From NCBI RefSeq assembly GCF_027579695.1, contig NC_083577.1, forward strand, positions 27,477,198-27,541,197: 64,000 nt of DNA. The letters are read 5' to 3'. This document shows positions 31,520 through 43,192 of this stretch, one piece after another. The notes below the pieces were generated by a model, which had not been told where the DNA came from, did no database searches, and saw nothing but the letters and a program-made list of their open reading frames with translations. Both the position numbers and the translations under genes were made by a program. This stretch comes from Neoarius graeffei. Taxonomy: Eukaryota; Chordata; Actinopteri; Siluriformes; Ariidae. The first letter of the stretch is position 1, and the number at the start of each line of letters is the position of its first letter.

Positions 31520-32463
31520 GTACTATGGAATCAATTTTGTGCCAAAATGTTCATACAATACTTTTGAAATTTCAAACAAAAACGACAAATCAAAATACAA
31601 AAAAAAAGTCAATTTTTTTAGACTGGCAAACAAATTATTCGTGCAAAATATCAGTCTGTTACTCTTCAGAAACCTTTTATTTTTGTTCCGCGTCTTTCTC
31701 AGTTTTGTTTGGCGTAATTTATTTTGGTTGCGATTCCAGCTTTCTCGTTTGCGCTCCCTGACTTTTTGCTTGCAGTTTTGGCACAAACTTCCCGTGTGGG
31801 TGGGCTGTCCAGGAATGCATTCCCATTGGCTAACTTGTGTTTGACTGACAGCTACGCTCAGCGATTCCCCCGGAGGCTGTTGCGGCCATTTCCTACTCGG
31901 ATTCTAGTGGACTGTTTGACGAGTGACCGATCCATTGACGGTAAACAAGGATCGAGTGGACTTCAGTGGCGACTATGATATTGAATTAATTCAACAAAGT
32001 GTAAATTCAATATCATAGTCACCACTGAAGTCCACTCGATCCTTGTTTACCGTCAATGGATCGGTCACTCGTCAAACAGTCCGCCAGAATCCGAGTAGGG
32101 AATGGCTGAGCGTAGCTGTCAGTCAAACACAAGTTACCCAATGGGAATGCGTTCCTGGACAGCCCGCCCACACGGGAAGTTTGTGCCAAAACTGCGAGCA
32201 AAAAGTCAGGGAGCGCAAACGAGAAAGCTGGAATCGCAACCAAAATAAATTACGTCAAACAAAACTGAGAAAGACGCGGAACAAAAATAAAAGGTTTCTG
32301 AAGAGTAATCGACTGATATTTTGCACGATTACATGAATAATTTGTTTGCCAGTCTAAAAAATTGACTTTTTTTTTCTTTTTTTGTATTTTGATTTGTCGT
32401 TTTTGTTTGATATTTCAAAAGTATTGTATGAACATTTTGGCACAAAATTGATTCCATATTGTA
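31520..32463. repeat. Large near-perfect palindrome (fold-back), arms ~0.46 kb
   Basis: 31520-31987 is repeated inverted at 32004-32463 around a 16-bp spacer. Identity is high; the main difference is about 25 extra bases in the left arm near 31863-31890. Each arm has paired antiparallel open frames without recognised domains. It resembles a fold-back transposon or a hairpin-forming MITE. Confidence 0.88.
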
Positions 32464-32828
32464 CCACTCCCAAATTAAACTTAATTTGTTATATCTTTTC
32501 AACACTGATTATAAAAACACACTTAGGCCAAACAAAATAATATATGTGTTTCCTGGGTTTTCAAAATAGGTTAGGTCGGTAGGTAGGGTAGCATGACCAG
32601 ATGTCCCGGTTTGACTGGGACAGTCCCGATTTTGAGTTGCGTGTCCCCAGTCCCGACAAAGGTCCGTTGGGACGCTGAAATGTCCCGGTTTACACCAAAC
32701 ACTAACAAACTGTCCCGGTTACAGCGATCATATATAGCCAACGAGATGTCAATAAAGCTTCTAGCAATTCAGCATCAATGTGCGTGTGTACGCAGTCAAC
32801 CTTACAATGTATCTATTTGTACAATGTT
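32464..32828. other. Unassigned sequence, possible hAT end
   Basis: A GATGTCCCGGTTTGACTGGG motif cluster (TCCCGGTTT, GTCCCGA) near 32600-32710 resembles edges of fish hAT elements. No inverted partner was found. Confidence 0.35.
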
Positions 32829-33194
32829 ACGGCACGGTGGTATAGTGGTTAGCGCTGTCGCCTCACAGCAAGAAGGTCCGGGTTCGAGCCCTGTGGCCGG
32901 CGAGGGCCTTTCTGCGCGGAGTTTGCATGTTCTCCTCGTGTCCGCGTGGGTTTCCTCCGGGTGCTCTGGTTTCCCCCACAGTCCAAAGACATGCAGGTTA
33001 GGTTAACTGGTGACTCTAAATTGAGCGTAGGTGTGAATGTGAGTGTGAATGGTTGTCTGTGTCTATGTGTCAGCCCTGTGATGACCTGGCGACTTGTCCA
33101 GAGTGTACCCCGCCTTTCGCCCGTAGTCAGCTGGGATAGGCTCCAGCTTGCCTGCGACCCTGTAGAACAGGATAAAGCGGCTAGAGATAATGAG
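32829..33194 (+). repeat. V-SINE-like SINE
   Basis: Head CGGCACGGTGG to tail TAATGAGA; nearly full-length, short tail. Confidence 0.9.
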
Positions 33195-33269
33195 AAAATA
33201 GTCACAGTGAATGAAAGTATTATTGGATTGCATTGGATGTGTTTTCCTTCTGTAAGCTCATGAAGAAAA

Positions 33270-33338
33270 GAAAGCACAACTTTATTCATCACACACTTGT
33301 GAAATTTCCTCTCTGCATTTAACCCATCTGAAGCAGTG

Positions 33339-33380
<42 letters not shown>

Positions 33381-33450
33381 CATACCCAGAGCAGTGGGCA
33401 GCCATGCTAACAGTTGGGAGTTAGGTGCCTCGCTCAAGGTTGTCCCATAT
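33270..33450 (-). repeat. Interspersed repeat tail with (CA)n and (TA)n
   Basis: The GAAATTTCCTCTCTGCATTT, AACCCATCTGAAGCAGTGAA and GAGCAGTGGGCAGCCATGCT segments are a common fish repeat module; the class (LINE 3' end or SINE) is unresolved. A CA/TA microsatellite lies at 33341-33380. Confidence 0.5.
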
Positions 33451-33451
33451 T

Positions 33452-33582
33452 GTCTTTGGATTGTGGAGGAAACCCACGCAGACAACATGCAAACTCTACA
33501 CAGAAAGGCCCTTGCCGGCTTCGAACCCAGAACCTTCTTGCTGTGAGGCGACCGTGCTAACCACTACACCACCGTGCCGCCC
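33452..33582 (-). repeat. Truncated V-SINE-like head and core next to a U2 fragment
   Basis: Reversed SINE with part of the core and the whole tRNA-type head, ending GTGCCGCCC. Its head directly abuts the U2 fragment on the same strand. Confidence 0.85.
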
Positions 33583-33590
33583 AAAAAGGA

Positions 33591-33680
33591 GGTGCACCGT
33601 TCCCAGAAGTGCTGCAATACTGGGTCGATGCATGGAGTGGACGGAGCAAGCCCCTATTCCATCTCCCTGTCCCAAAAATC
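33591..33680 (-). pseudogene. U2 snRNA 3'-half pseudogene
   Basis: The minus strand reads GATTTTTGGGACAGGGAGAT, GGAATAGGGGCTTGCTCCGT, CCACTCCATGCATCGACC and GAACGGTGCACC, closely following about the last 90 nt of vertebrate U2 snRNA (stem-loops III-IV). The 5' half with the branch-site pairing and Sm site is absent. A SINE adjoins the truncated side (33681). The 3' end runs through TCCTTTTT into another SINE head. It is not a functional snRNA. Confidence 0.82.
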
Positions 33681-34059
33681 TCATCTCATCTCATCTTATT
33701 ATCTCTAGCCGCTTTATCCTTCTACAGGGTTGCAGGCAAGCTGGAGCCTATCCCAGCTGACTACGGGCGAAAGGCGGGGTACACCTTGGACAAGTCGCCA
33801 GGTCATCACAGGGCTGACACATAGACACAGACAACCATTCACACTCACATTCACACCTACGGTCAATTTAGAGTCACCAGTTAACCTAACCTGCATGTCT
33901 TTGGACTGTGGGGGAAACCGGAGTACCCGGAGGAAACCCACGCGGACACGGGCAGAACATGCAAACTCCACACAGAAAGGCCCTCGCCGGCCACGGGGCT
34001 CGAACCCGGACCTTCTTGTTGTGAGGCGACAGCGCTAACCACTACACCACCGTGCCGCC
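33681..34059 (-). repeat. V-SINE-like SINE
   Basis: Full-length reversed copy, tail TCATCTCATCTC to head GTGCCGCC. Confidence 0.92.
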
Positions 34060-34240
34060 TCACTTAAAACTTTCAAACATAAATTCAAAATAGCACTAAG
34101 ACACGACCACACTATTCAAATACACTCATCAAACAAATTCTCTGTCATGCAAAATTTCATTAGACACTTTAAAAGTTGTACAGTTTGTTTCTGAAATGGT
34201 ACAGAAGACTAGTTTAATTTCACACTCAAATGTCCATTAT

Positions 34241-34616
34241 GGGCGGCACGGTGGTGTAGTGGTTAGCGCTGTCGCCTCACAGCAAGAAGGTCTGGGTTCG
34301 AGCCCCGTGGCCGGCGAGGGCCTTTCTGTGCGGAGTTTGCATGTTCTCCCCGTGTCCGCGTGGGTTTCCTCCGGGTGCTCCGGTTTCCCCCACAGTCCAA
34401 AGACATGCAGGTTAGGTTAACTGGTGACTCTAAATTGACCGTAGGTGTGAATGTGAGTGTGAGTGGTTGTCTGTGTCTATGTGTCAGCCCTGTGATGACC
34501 TGGCGACTTGTCCAGGGTGTACCCCGCCTCTCGCCCGTAGTCAGCTGGGATAGGCTCCAGCTTGCCTGCGACCCTGTAGAAGGATAAAGCGGCTAGAGAT
34601 AATGAGATGAGATGAG
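34241..34616 (+). repeat. V-SINE-like SINE
   Basis: Full-length. Flanked by an 11-bp duplication with one mismatch, ATGTCCATTAT (34230-34240) and ATGTCCCTTAT (34617-34627). Confidence 0.93.
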
Positions 34617-35159
34617 ATGTCCCTTATATTCTGATTTAAGGTATCTTTACCTTAAAATGTGTAACTGGCTGGTCGAACATTTGCTTATCCATGGAAGTTC
34701 ATTCTCCCATGCAACCTGGTATTTGCATTTATATTTTTGCCGTTTGGTATTGGGTTTAGTGGCCATGATGAATAACTGCTTGTAAAAAATATCGGACAGC
34801 CTGGGTGAATCCTACATTACGGAAGTGACTGTCGTTCTGTTCATTGACTGGTTAAAAATCAGTTGACATCAGCAGTGTTTCTCATACGATTCTGATTGGA
34901 CACAATCGGGAGTATTTTTAACTTGGCGGTAGGGATTTCCGAAAACCGAGCGACAAATATGATCGGGAGGCGGGAGACGGAGGCTAAAATCGGGAGCCTC
35001 CCACCGAAATCGGGAGGGTTGGAAAGTATGGTCTTGAACTCGAACAAAGAATATACACTGATACAGAACCGCTGATTTAAAAACACCCCGTGTATAATAT
35101 AAATTAATGAATAATTATATAACTGAAAAAAATTAGCCTGATATTGTAGGCCTACAACA
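34617..35159. other. Unassigned; a transposon end near 35020
   Basis: GGGAGGGTTGGAAAGTATGG at about 35014 resembles the inverted end of the CATACTTGCCAAC family (see 42746-44757). No left partner was located. Confidence 0.4.
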
Positions 35160-35252
35160 TACAGTACCAGTTAAAAGTTTGCTCATTCTTAGGTTTTTCT
35201 ATATTTTGACTATTTTCTCCATTGTAGAACAACACTGAAGACATTCAGAACT

Positions 35253-35646
35253 ATCCTTCCATCCATCCATCCATCCATCCATCCATCCATCCATCCATCC
35301 ATCCATTATCTGTAGCCACTTTATCCTGTTCTGCAGGGTCGCAGGCAAGCTGGAGCCTATCCCAGGTGACTATGGGCGAGAAGCGGGGTACACCCTGGAC
35401 AAGTCACCAGGTCATCGCAGGGCTGACACATAGAGACACACAACCATTCACACTCACACCTACGGTCAATTTAGAGTCACCAATTAGCCCAACCTGCATG
35501 CCTTTGGACTGTCAGGGAAACCAGAGGAAACCCATGCAGACAGCGTGCAAACTCCACACAGAAAGGCCCTCGTCAGCCATTGGGCTCGAACCCAGAACCT
35601 TCTTGCTGTGAGGCGACAGTGCTAACCACGATACCACCGTGCCACC
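35253..35646 (-). repeat. V-SINE-like SINE, (CCAT)n-tailed subtype
   Basis: Reversed copy with a (CCAT)n tail at 35253-35305. An 11-bp duplication, CATTCAGAACT and CATTCAAAACT, lies at 35242-35252 and 35647-35657 (one mismatch). Confidence 0.9.
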
Positions 35647-35711
35647 CATTCAAAACTAGAAAAGAACAAATATGGAATTATGTGGTAAACAAAAAAGTGT
35701 TAAACAAAATA

Positions 35712-36239
35712 CACTACCGTTCAAAAGTTTGGGGTCACCCAGACAATTTTGTGTTTTCCATGAAAAGTCACACTTTTATTTACCACCATAAGTTGTAAAA
35801 TGAATAGAAAATATAGTCAAGACATTTTTCTGGCCATTTTGAGCATTTAATCGACCCCACAAATGTGATGCTCCAGAAACTCAATCTGGTCAAAGGAAGG
35901 TCGGTTTTATAGCTTCTCTAAAGAGCTAAACTGTTTTCAGCTGTGCTAACATGATTGTACAAGGGTTTTCTAATCATCCATTAGCCTTCTGAGGCAATGA
36001 GCAAACACATTGTACCATTAGAACACTGGAGTGAGAGTTGCTGGAAATGGGCCTCTATACACCTATGGAGATATTGCACCAAAAACCAGACATTTGCAGC
36101 TAGAATAGTCATTTACCACATTAGCAATGTATAGAGTGGATTTCTGATTAGTTTAAAGTGATCTTCATTGAAAAGAACAGTGCTTTTCTTTCAAAAATAA
36201 GGACATTTCAAAGTGACCCCAAACTTTTGAATGGTAGTG
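35712..36239. mobile_element. Deleted Tc1-like element, 528 bp
   Basis: Terminal CACTACCGTTCAAAAGTTTG is inverted at the right. TA flanks both sides (35710-35711 and 36240-36241). No transposase remains. Confidence 0.88.
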
Positions 36240-36314
36240 TATGTTTCATATTTTAGATTCTTCAAAGTATCCAGTGTTTACCTTGATGACGCTTTGCACA
36301 CTGTTAGCATTGTC

Positions 36315-37807
36315 TTAAAGCATATACGCAGAACCATGGCCAAACACTTTTTCTTTATAAATGCCTTGAGACCTCAAGAATGGCACAGGAATAGTTTTAA
36401 GCGTTAATAAATCTAATATAGTAATTTTTATCATTAAAATGATTCATATAGGTAGCGGTCTGAGTGAATGACCTTGACATCTGTGATGTCAGAGCAAGAA
36501 GTCTATCGGTCTCATCGCCATTTCCGCTATACTAAAACACAGCTGACTGCAACTCCGATCCTCCATTTGGAGCTAATTTATCGCCATGCCACGTAGATGT
36601 GTCGCTGGCGGGTGCAGCAACATGACAGAAGGTGACTTTACGTTGCATTCATGGCCCAAGAATGTTCAAACTGCAAAGATTTGGACGCGTTTTGCGAGAA
36701 GTTCACGGGCACATTGGGCACCTAAGAAGTGGTCTCTCCTCTGCTCTCCACATTTTACTGAAGACTCATACGAGACCTCTGATCTGTTGAGAAGCGTTGG
36801 CTATAAGCCCATATTGAAAGAAGGTGCAGTACCAACAATTAAAGGAAACTACAAGAAAAGGAAAGTAAGTTCAGTTGCACCAGTCCTCCCGGAGCGTGAG
36901 CCAAGGGCTGTTGCTAAAACCCGGGATGGGATGGAACGGGACATGACATATTATTGCTCGGGCAATAATATGACCTCCCCGCAGTTGTTGCTAAAACCGG
37001 TGACGTCCCGTTCCGTCGCGGGTTTTAGTAATTGCCTGAGCCGAGCAGTAATGGCGGAGTACTCAGTATGGAGAAAATGGAGAATGAGTGGACCAGCCGT
37101 CTGATTTCTCCGCTGGATATGGTCGCCTCAGCAGCAATATCTCGCCCTTATGTGGAAGAATCGAATGAACGAACAACTGAAAGTCAGATTGTTTCAAAAC
37201 AATCGGCCACAAGGTCGGCCTTCAAGAAGTGAGAACACAGACGGGTAAGATGCGACTCTTATTTGGATACAAAACAAAAACACTCATTGTTCACCTGCAT
37301 TTAGATTCATACGTGTAACTTGTATTGTGTGTTTAAGTTACCGGTATGAGATTATTTAATTTGTTTCAGAATGTGATTGTCTCAGTTCATCTGATTATTT
37401 AATTCGCCTTTTACATTTTATCAGTGAAAACGCATGCATGTACATGTGTGTTGCATAAGTTATAACACCCATCTTGTTTTAATGAGAGTCAACCCACAAT
37501 CAATGAAGTCAAATCAGTCTTAGTTGAGCAAGTTGGTAACGGTATTTCTGACTTTCACCGTAAATGTTTATTTATATGACTTTGGTCTATAGCTGTCAAA
37601 GGCGTCGGCCTTAAAACCGGTTCCCGCTGTGACATCACGCACTCAGGGCTGGCTGGCTCAGCGGGGCAGTTCGAATGCCAACTTTGTGATCGATTTTAAC
37701 TCTAAATTTTTTTTATTCCCATTTATGCAGCATACAAGAGTCAAGGATGGAGATACTATCCACTCAGAAATGTATTTAAAAATAAAGGTTCTGCATATCT
37801 CCTTTAA
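36315..37807 (+). mobile_element. TTAA element (Kolobok-like) with a THAP gene
   Basis: TTAA at 36315-36318 and 37804-37807 bounds the ends AGCATATACGCAGAACC and the inverse of AGGAGATATGCAGAACC. The 1.49 kb element carries the THAP frame 36586-37104 and a tail region without a clear catalytic domain. Non-autonomous. Confidence 0.78.
36586..37104 (+). CDS. THAP-domain protein of a TTAA transposon
   Basis: The 172-codon frame starts MPRRCVAGGCSN. A complete C2CH THAP finger is visible: C5, C10, C53 and H56 (LCSPHF), the conserved P24 and W33, and an AVPTI box near residue 83. THAP fingers are zinc-dependent and bind DNA, here presumably the element's own ends. After residue ~95 no domain is recognised, and a local inverted stretch around 36890-37030 (GACATGACATATTATTGC and its partner) suggests rearrangement. 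TTAA-flanked placement argues for a Kolobok-like origin. The catalytic part is absent or was in exons now lost, so this may be an N-terminal exon. The start fits the THAP family. Confidence 0.7.
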   Translation: MPRRCVAGGCSNMTEGDFTLHSWPKNVQTAKIWTRFARSSRAHWAPKKWSLLCSPHFTEDSYETSDLLRSVGYKPILKEGAVPTIKGNYKKRKVSSVAPVLPEREPRAVAKTRDGMERDMTYYCSGNNMTSPQLLLKPVTSRSVAGFSNCLSRAVMAEYSVWRKWRMSGPAV

Positions 37808-37835
37808 CTGGCTTCATGTGGTAGTCACCAGGAAT

Positions 37836-38707
37836 CAGGCTTGTAGTACTCGAGTCCAACTCCTGCCCTAATTTTAAGGACTCCAGACTTGAATTGGACT
37901 TGAGCACTGATGACACAGACTTGTGCATTAACTGCATTCGGACTCGTAAATTCGAAATGAGAACTTGGATTTTTTTGGAACATGCCATAATAATTTGGCT
38001 TAACCCCTTCAGTCGCGATATTACATTATATTACTGTAGAAAGTGATGTACACAGTTGTGTACACGGTGACAGAAGGGGATAAGATATTTATATCTAGAT
38101 TAATTTTTATACTAATTTTGTGCAAGAGAATATACATTCATCTGTTCATACATCATGTTCAGGAATAAACTAGCATTAATGGGGCGAAAATGCCTGGAGA
38201 GAAGCCCCTAGGATTGTCCACTTTGCTGATACAGACTTCTTGTGCAGTGGGAAAAAATGCACTGCTATGTGTTCCATATATAGAAGAACTATCAAGGAGA
38301 CGATTTGGAAAGACTACACCCAGAGAAGTAAGTGACACGCTATGTTCATTGCCCTGTTGATAGTGGGTGGGGCTTGCTGAGCGATGAACTAGCTAGTGTT
38401 AACCCTCTCGCATGTTCATTGCCCTGTTGATAGTGGGCGGGGCTTGCTTGTGGAGCTTTTTATCTGTAGCCTGTTGACTAAAATGGTGCAGTCGAGCAGG
38501 AACGTTTGTCCAACACAGTAGCAGAGATGCTTTCACATAAAGGCAGCAACAGCCACCGTTACATGGTGCGGTTGGAGTCTTGTTCTCAGACTCGACTCGG
38601 ATCAACAGTGGACTCGACTTGAAATTTTCTTTAATGACTTGGACTTGAACACTGGGGACTCGAGACTGGACTCAGACTCGAGGTTTAGTGACTCGACTAC
38701 AACACTG
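37836..38707. mobile_element. hAT-like element with CTCGAGTC-rich ends
   Basis: Starts CAGGCTTGTAGTACTCGAGT and ends GACTCGACTACAACACTG, an imperfect inverted pair. An 8-bp duplication with one mismatch lies at CCAGGAAT (37828-37835) and CCTGGAAT (38708-38715). Multiple GACTCGAG/GGACTTGA motifs lie near both ends. A near-duplicate CATGTTCATTGCCCTGTTGA occurs at about 38342 and 38409. No transposase. Confidence 0.82.
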
Positions 38708-39898
38708 CCTGGAATGCTTTTCAATTAACAGGCGTGTCTCGTTAAAAGTTAATTAGTGGACTGGTTTCTTGCCTTCATAATGTATTTGAGATCAAACAGT
38801 AAATAGTAAATTAAAGCCGCTAGAGGCCTTGACGGACCCTCGCACGGGTGGTTCCGCAACCCAGGACATTCTGCCACCCAACAAAACAGTCACGTCATAT
38901 ATTTATCAAATGTTCAAAGGTGATGTGCATGTTGCAAATGCCATGACTGCTTGATGGATGAGAGATAGACAGACAAAGACTGTAAGTGTGTGTGTGTGTG
39001 TGTTTCTGTGGTGTGAAAATGTACATTTATATATGTACAAAACTATACATGTGTCTCCTTATCTCTATCTCACGCTGTAATCTTAAGTCATCTTAGCTTT
39101 CCTGTGTCTGCAGTGTGTGTGGGTGTGTATGTGTGTGTACATGCAGAGTTTTCATATGTCTGCAACAAAATGCACAATGATGGCAGGTCACTATTATTGT
39201 GTGTGTGTGTGTGTGTGTCTGTTTGTCAGAGGGAGAGAGAGAGAGAGAGAGAGAGAGAAGGTGTGTGTGTGAAAGAGAGTGTGCTCATAGATGTTGCATG
39301 TGCATGTGAGTGCATACTTGTGAGAGAGTGTATGCATAAATATGCGTATGACTGTGTGTGTGTGTGTGTGTGTGTATGAGCGTGCACAGAATTGTATATA
39401 TCATCAGACTCACGATATCCAATATTTTGTAAAGTTACAATATGTGATATGTGATTGTAGTGCAGTTTAATGAGGTGTAGTGTTTTGTTTTCACCACAGT
39501 GGGTTACAAGTCACAAGCCTGAAACTCAAGTTGTGACACCACATTTTGTTTAGGACATGCCCAGGCGTGTTATGTTTGTAAAGAGATGAAAAGAGTTCGG
39601 AGTTCTCCCCACCGCGACTAGAGAAAGTGTAAGATCGTGATTGTTAATAAAGATGCCATAACGGCTAAAGAGTATCAGAATCAGAATCAGAATCATATTA
39701 CAAGATATCAAAAATCCCTTCGCAATTTAATATCAGCGACATCTTGGCATCACGTATAGCGAATTTCACATGAATCTCATGAACCGTCTATGAGGAGTAT
39801 GTTAAAATTCATCATGTGTCAAAACACACATATTCAAAACCCTATTCTTTCCTTGGCCAGCTTGTGGTGCTATACCAGACAGGCATATTGGGCGCCTA

Positions 39899-40370
39899 GA
39901 TTAGATTAGATTAGATTAGATTAGATTAGATTAGATTAGATTAGATAAAACTTTATTGATCCCTTTGGGAGGGTTCCATCAGGGAAATTAAGATTCCAGC
40001 AGCATCATTACAGATAAACAGAGAAAAGAAATAGAGAAAAACTTCTAGGTAAATTAAAATAAATAAATGATTTACATATACAAATATAAAAGAATAAGAT
40101 ATGGAGAAGAGAGGAAGGGCAGGAGAAGTGGGGTTAGGGTAAGTGTGTGTGTGTGGGGGGGGAGCAGGAAATATATTGCACATTATATTGCACATTGTCC
40201 GGTATTGCTTATTGTGAGGCTAGGCTACTGCTCCTTCCCATCCTCTGTCCTCCTGTTACCCCTCCTCCCCCCCAGAGAGGAGTTGTACAGTCTGATGGCG
40301 TGAGGGACAAAGGAGTTTTTGAGTCTGTTCGTCCTACACTTGGGAAGGAGCATTCTGTCACTGAACAGAT
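39899..40370 (-). mobile_element. 5'-truncated non-LTR retrotransposon, minus strand
   Basis: A (TAGAT)n tail at 39898-39948 precedes AAAACTTTATTGATCCC, a typical Rex1/Babar-type fish 3' end. At the other end (about 40265-40368) the minus strand encodes an RT C-terminal-like segment (LPKCRTNRLKNSFVPHAIRL). It splits module A of the surrounding repeat. Clade tentative. Confidence 0.6.
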
Positions 40371-40492
40371 GTCATAATAATCACATTCTCTAATAACCTG
40401 AAAGATTTCAGCCAAATCATTAAATGTATTATGACTTCATGACACATTTCCTGTTTATGTGGCGAGTATTAAAATTCATAATTTGCCATTTC

Positions 40493-40870
40493 GAGCGGCA
40501 TGGTGGTGTAGTGGTTAGCGCTGTCGCCTCACAGCAAGAAGGTCCGGGTTCGAGCCCCGTGGCTGGCGAGGGCCTTTCTGTGTGGAGTTTGCATGTTCTC
40601 CCCGTGTCCACGTGGGTTTCCTCCGGGTGCTCCGGTTTCCCCCACAGTCCAAAGAAATGCAGGTTAGGTTAACTGGTGACTCTAAATTGACCGTAGGTGT
40701 GAATGTGAGTGTGAATGGTTGTCTGTGTCTATGTGTCAGCCCTGTGATGACCTGGCGACTTTTCCAGGGTGTACCCCGCCTTTCGCCCGTAGTCAGCTGG
40801 GATAGGCTCCAGCTTGCCTGCAACCCTGTAGAACAGGATGAAGCGGCTAGAGATAATGAGATGAGATGAG
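40493..40870 (+). repeat. V-SINE-like SINE
   Basis: Full-length. Flanked by ATTTGCCATTTC and ATTTGCCAGTTC (12 bp, one mismatch). Confidence 0.92.
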
Positions 40871-41911
40871 ATTTGCCAGTTCAACATATTACAACATATC
40901 AAAAATCTCTTCGCAATTCAACATCAGCAATATCTTGGCATCATGTTTGCCAAGTTTGACATGAATCTGATGAACCATCTAGGAGGAGTACATTAAAAAT
41001 GACCATGTGTCCAAACGCATATAAGCCCAATTACCTCACGCCCTGTTGGGCGTGGCTAATGCAATGTATATACGAAAGTTGTTCGTCTTGGGACGAACTA
41101 CATACGTACTGAATTTGGTATGCGTAGCTGAAACTATATGCCAGTCCAAGGACTCCATGACATTAGGGGGCGCTATGAAGTCCCTGGGCCATGCCCGGGG
41201 CCAAACGTCTGTGGGGCATATGGTTAACATAATAATCATAATATCTATTGAAGTTAGAAGTGTCCGACCATACAGTCAATGCACTGTGGCTTTCTGACAC
41301 GTTTCCTGTTTATGTGGCAAGATATTAAAATCATAAGGCCATTTCAACATATTACAAGATATCAAAGATCCCTTCGCAATTTAATATCAGCGACATCTTG
41401 GCATCACGTATAACAAATTTCACATGAATCTCATGAACTGTCTAGGAGGAGCATGTTAAAATTCATCATGTGTCAAAACACACATATTCAAAACCCTATT
41501 CTTTCCTTGGCCAGCTGGTGGCGCTATACCAGACAGGCATATTGGGTGTCTAGATGTCATAATAATCACATTCTCTAATAACCTGAAAGGTTTCAGCCAA
41601 ATCATTAAATGCATTATGACTTCATGACACATTTCCTGTTTATGTGGCGAGTATTCAAATTCATAATATTGCCATTTCAACATATTACAACATATCAAAA
41701 ATCCCTTCGCAATTCAATGTCAGCAATATCTTGGCATCATGTTTGCCAAGTTTGACATGAATCTGATGAACCGTCTAGGAGGAGTACGTTAAAAATGACC
41801 ATGTGTCCAAATGCATATAAGCCCAATTACCTCATGCCCTATTGGGCATGGCTAATGCATAGGGGGCGCTATGAAGTCCCTGGGCCATTATTGCCATTTC
41901 AACCCTATAAC

Positions 41912-42296
41912 ATCTCATCTCATCTTATCTCATTATCTCTAGCCGCTTTATCCTGTTCTACAGGGTCGCAGGCAAGCTGGAGCCGATCCCAGCTGACTAC
42001 GGGCGAAAGGCGGGGTACACCCTGGACAAGTTGCCAGGTCATCACAGGGCTGACACAGAGACACAGACAACCATTCACACTCACATTCACACCTACGGTC
42101 AATTTAGAGTCACCAGTTAACCTAACCTGCATGTCTTTGGACTGTGGGGGAAACCGGAGCACCCGGAGGAAACCCTGCAGACACGGGGAGAACATGCAAA
42201 CTCCGCACAGAAAGGCCCTCGCCGGCCACGGGGCTCGAACCCGGACCTTCTTGCTGTGAGGCGACAGCACTAACCACTACACCACCGTGCCGCCCT
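41912..42296 (-). repeat. V-SINE-like SINE
   Basis: Full-length reversed copy inside module B; the repeat resumes (CAACATATAACAACATATC) right after it. Confidence 0.92.
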
Positions 42297-43192
42297 CAAC
42301 ATATAACAACATATCAAAAATCCCTTTGCAATTCATCTTCAGCAATATCTTGGCATCATGTTTGCCAAGTTTGACATTAATCTGATGAACCGTCTAGGAG
42401 GAGTACGTTAAAAATGACCATGTGTCATCATCACTCCAAATGACCTTATGACATCATCACTCCAAAGGTCTACCCATTCATTTCAATGGCACGGAATTTT
42501 GCCATTCATAATATTGCCATTATTGCCATGCCCAGGGCCAAACGTCTGTGGCTGAGAAGCGGTTACAATGACTGATGTGTGTGTCAAATTTCATGAGTTT
42601 TCGTGCATGGGAAATGCCTCAAAATCCAAGCGCGACAGAAAAATAATAATAATAATAATAATAATCCTTCGAAAAACAATAGGGTCTTCGCACCGAACGG
42701 TGCTCGGGCCCTAATAAAAAAAAATACAGTAAATAGTCCTATTCCCATACTTGCCAACTCTATCAGGTCATGCGGTCGTCTACAGCTTTTGCCAGGTGAA
42801 TACCGCCTACTGCTTTTAGTTCTAAAAACTACAAAATAATCAGCGAACACTGATGATTCGCTCTTCTTGCCTCGCTTCAGCTGTTTTTGGCACTGCACAT
42901 ACAAGATAGCGTCAAATAGTCATATTAAGTGAAGCCGAGAGCCAAAGGAACGGTGCGATAATGATGTTGAATCTGAATTGTTTTGCTCTATCGCACCGTT
43001 CCATTAGCTCTCGTTATAGCTCTAGCCAGTTGGCAATGAGCTCACATATCGCGCCAGTATTTGAAAAAACAAACACGCTCTGGTAATCATGAACAATGAA
43101 GAAGGAAAAAAAACCATTCGCTATGACAATAAGTTCAAGGCAACTTGTTTGTTGGATCATCCAGCATCAAAGTGAGGCAAATCGAGGCAAGG

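Larger units (their letters stand above)
38808..42727. repeat. Block of tandemly arranged unclassified repeat units
   Basis: Two alternating modules recur. Module A (CAATTTAATATCAGCGACAT) is at about 39690 and 41340; module B (AACATATCAAAAATC, CCAAGTTTGACATGAATC) is at about 40880, 41680 and 42300. A GTGCTCGGGCCCTAATAAAA end is at about 42700. CAGTAAATAG occurs at both edges (38797 and 42728), a possible target duplication. SINEs at 40493 and 41912 and a LINE tail at 39899 are inserted in it. Microsatellites fill 38990-39390. Confidence 0.5.

Noticed and set aside
32849-33367. Proline/threonine-rich frame of 172 codons, recurring elsewhere
   Set aside because: It is a translation of the SINE in reverse; the same peptide appears at every SINE copy.
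33591-33680. A functional U2 snRNA gene
   Set aside because: The 5' half, Sm site and upstream promoter elements are missing.
39104-39379. 91-codon Cys/Val/Arg-Glu-rich frame
   Set aside because: It consists of GT and GA microsatellites with no domain.
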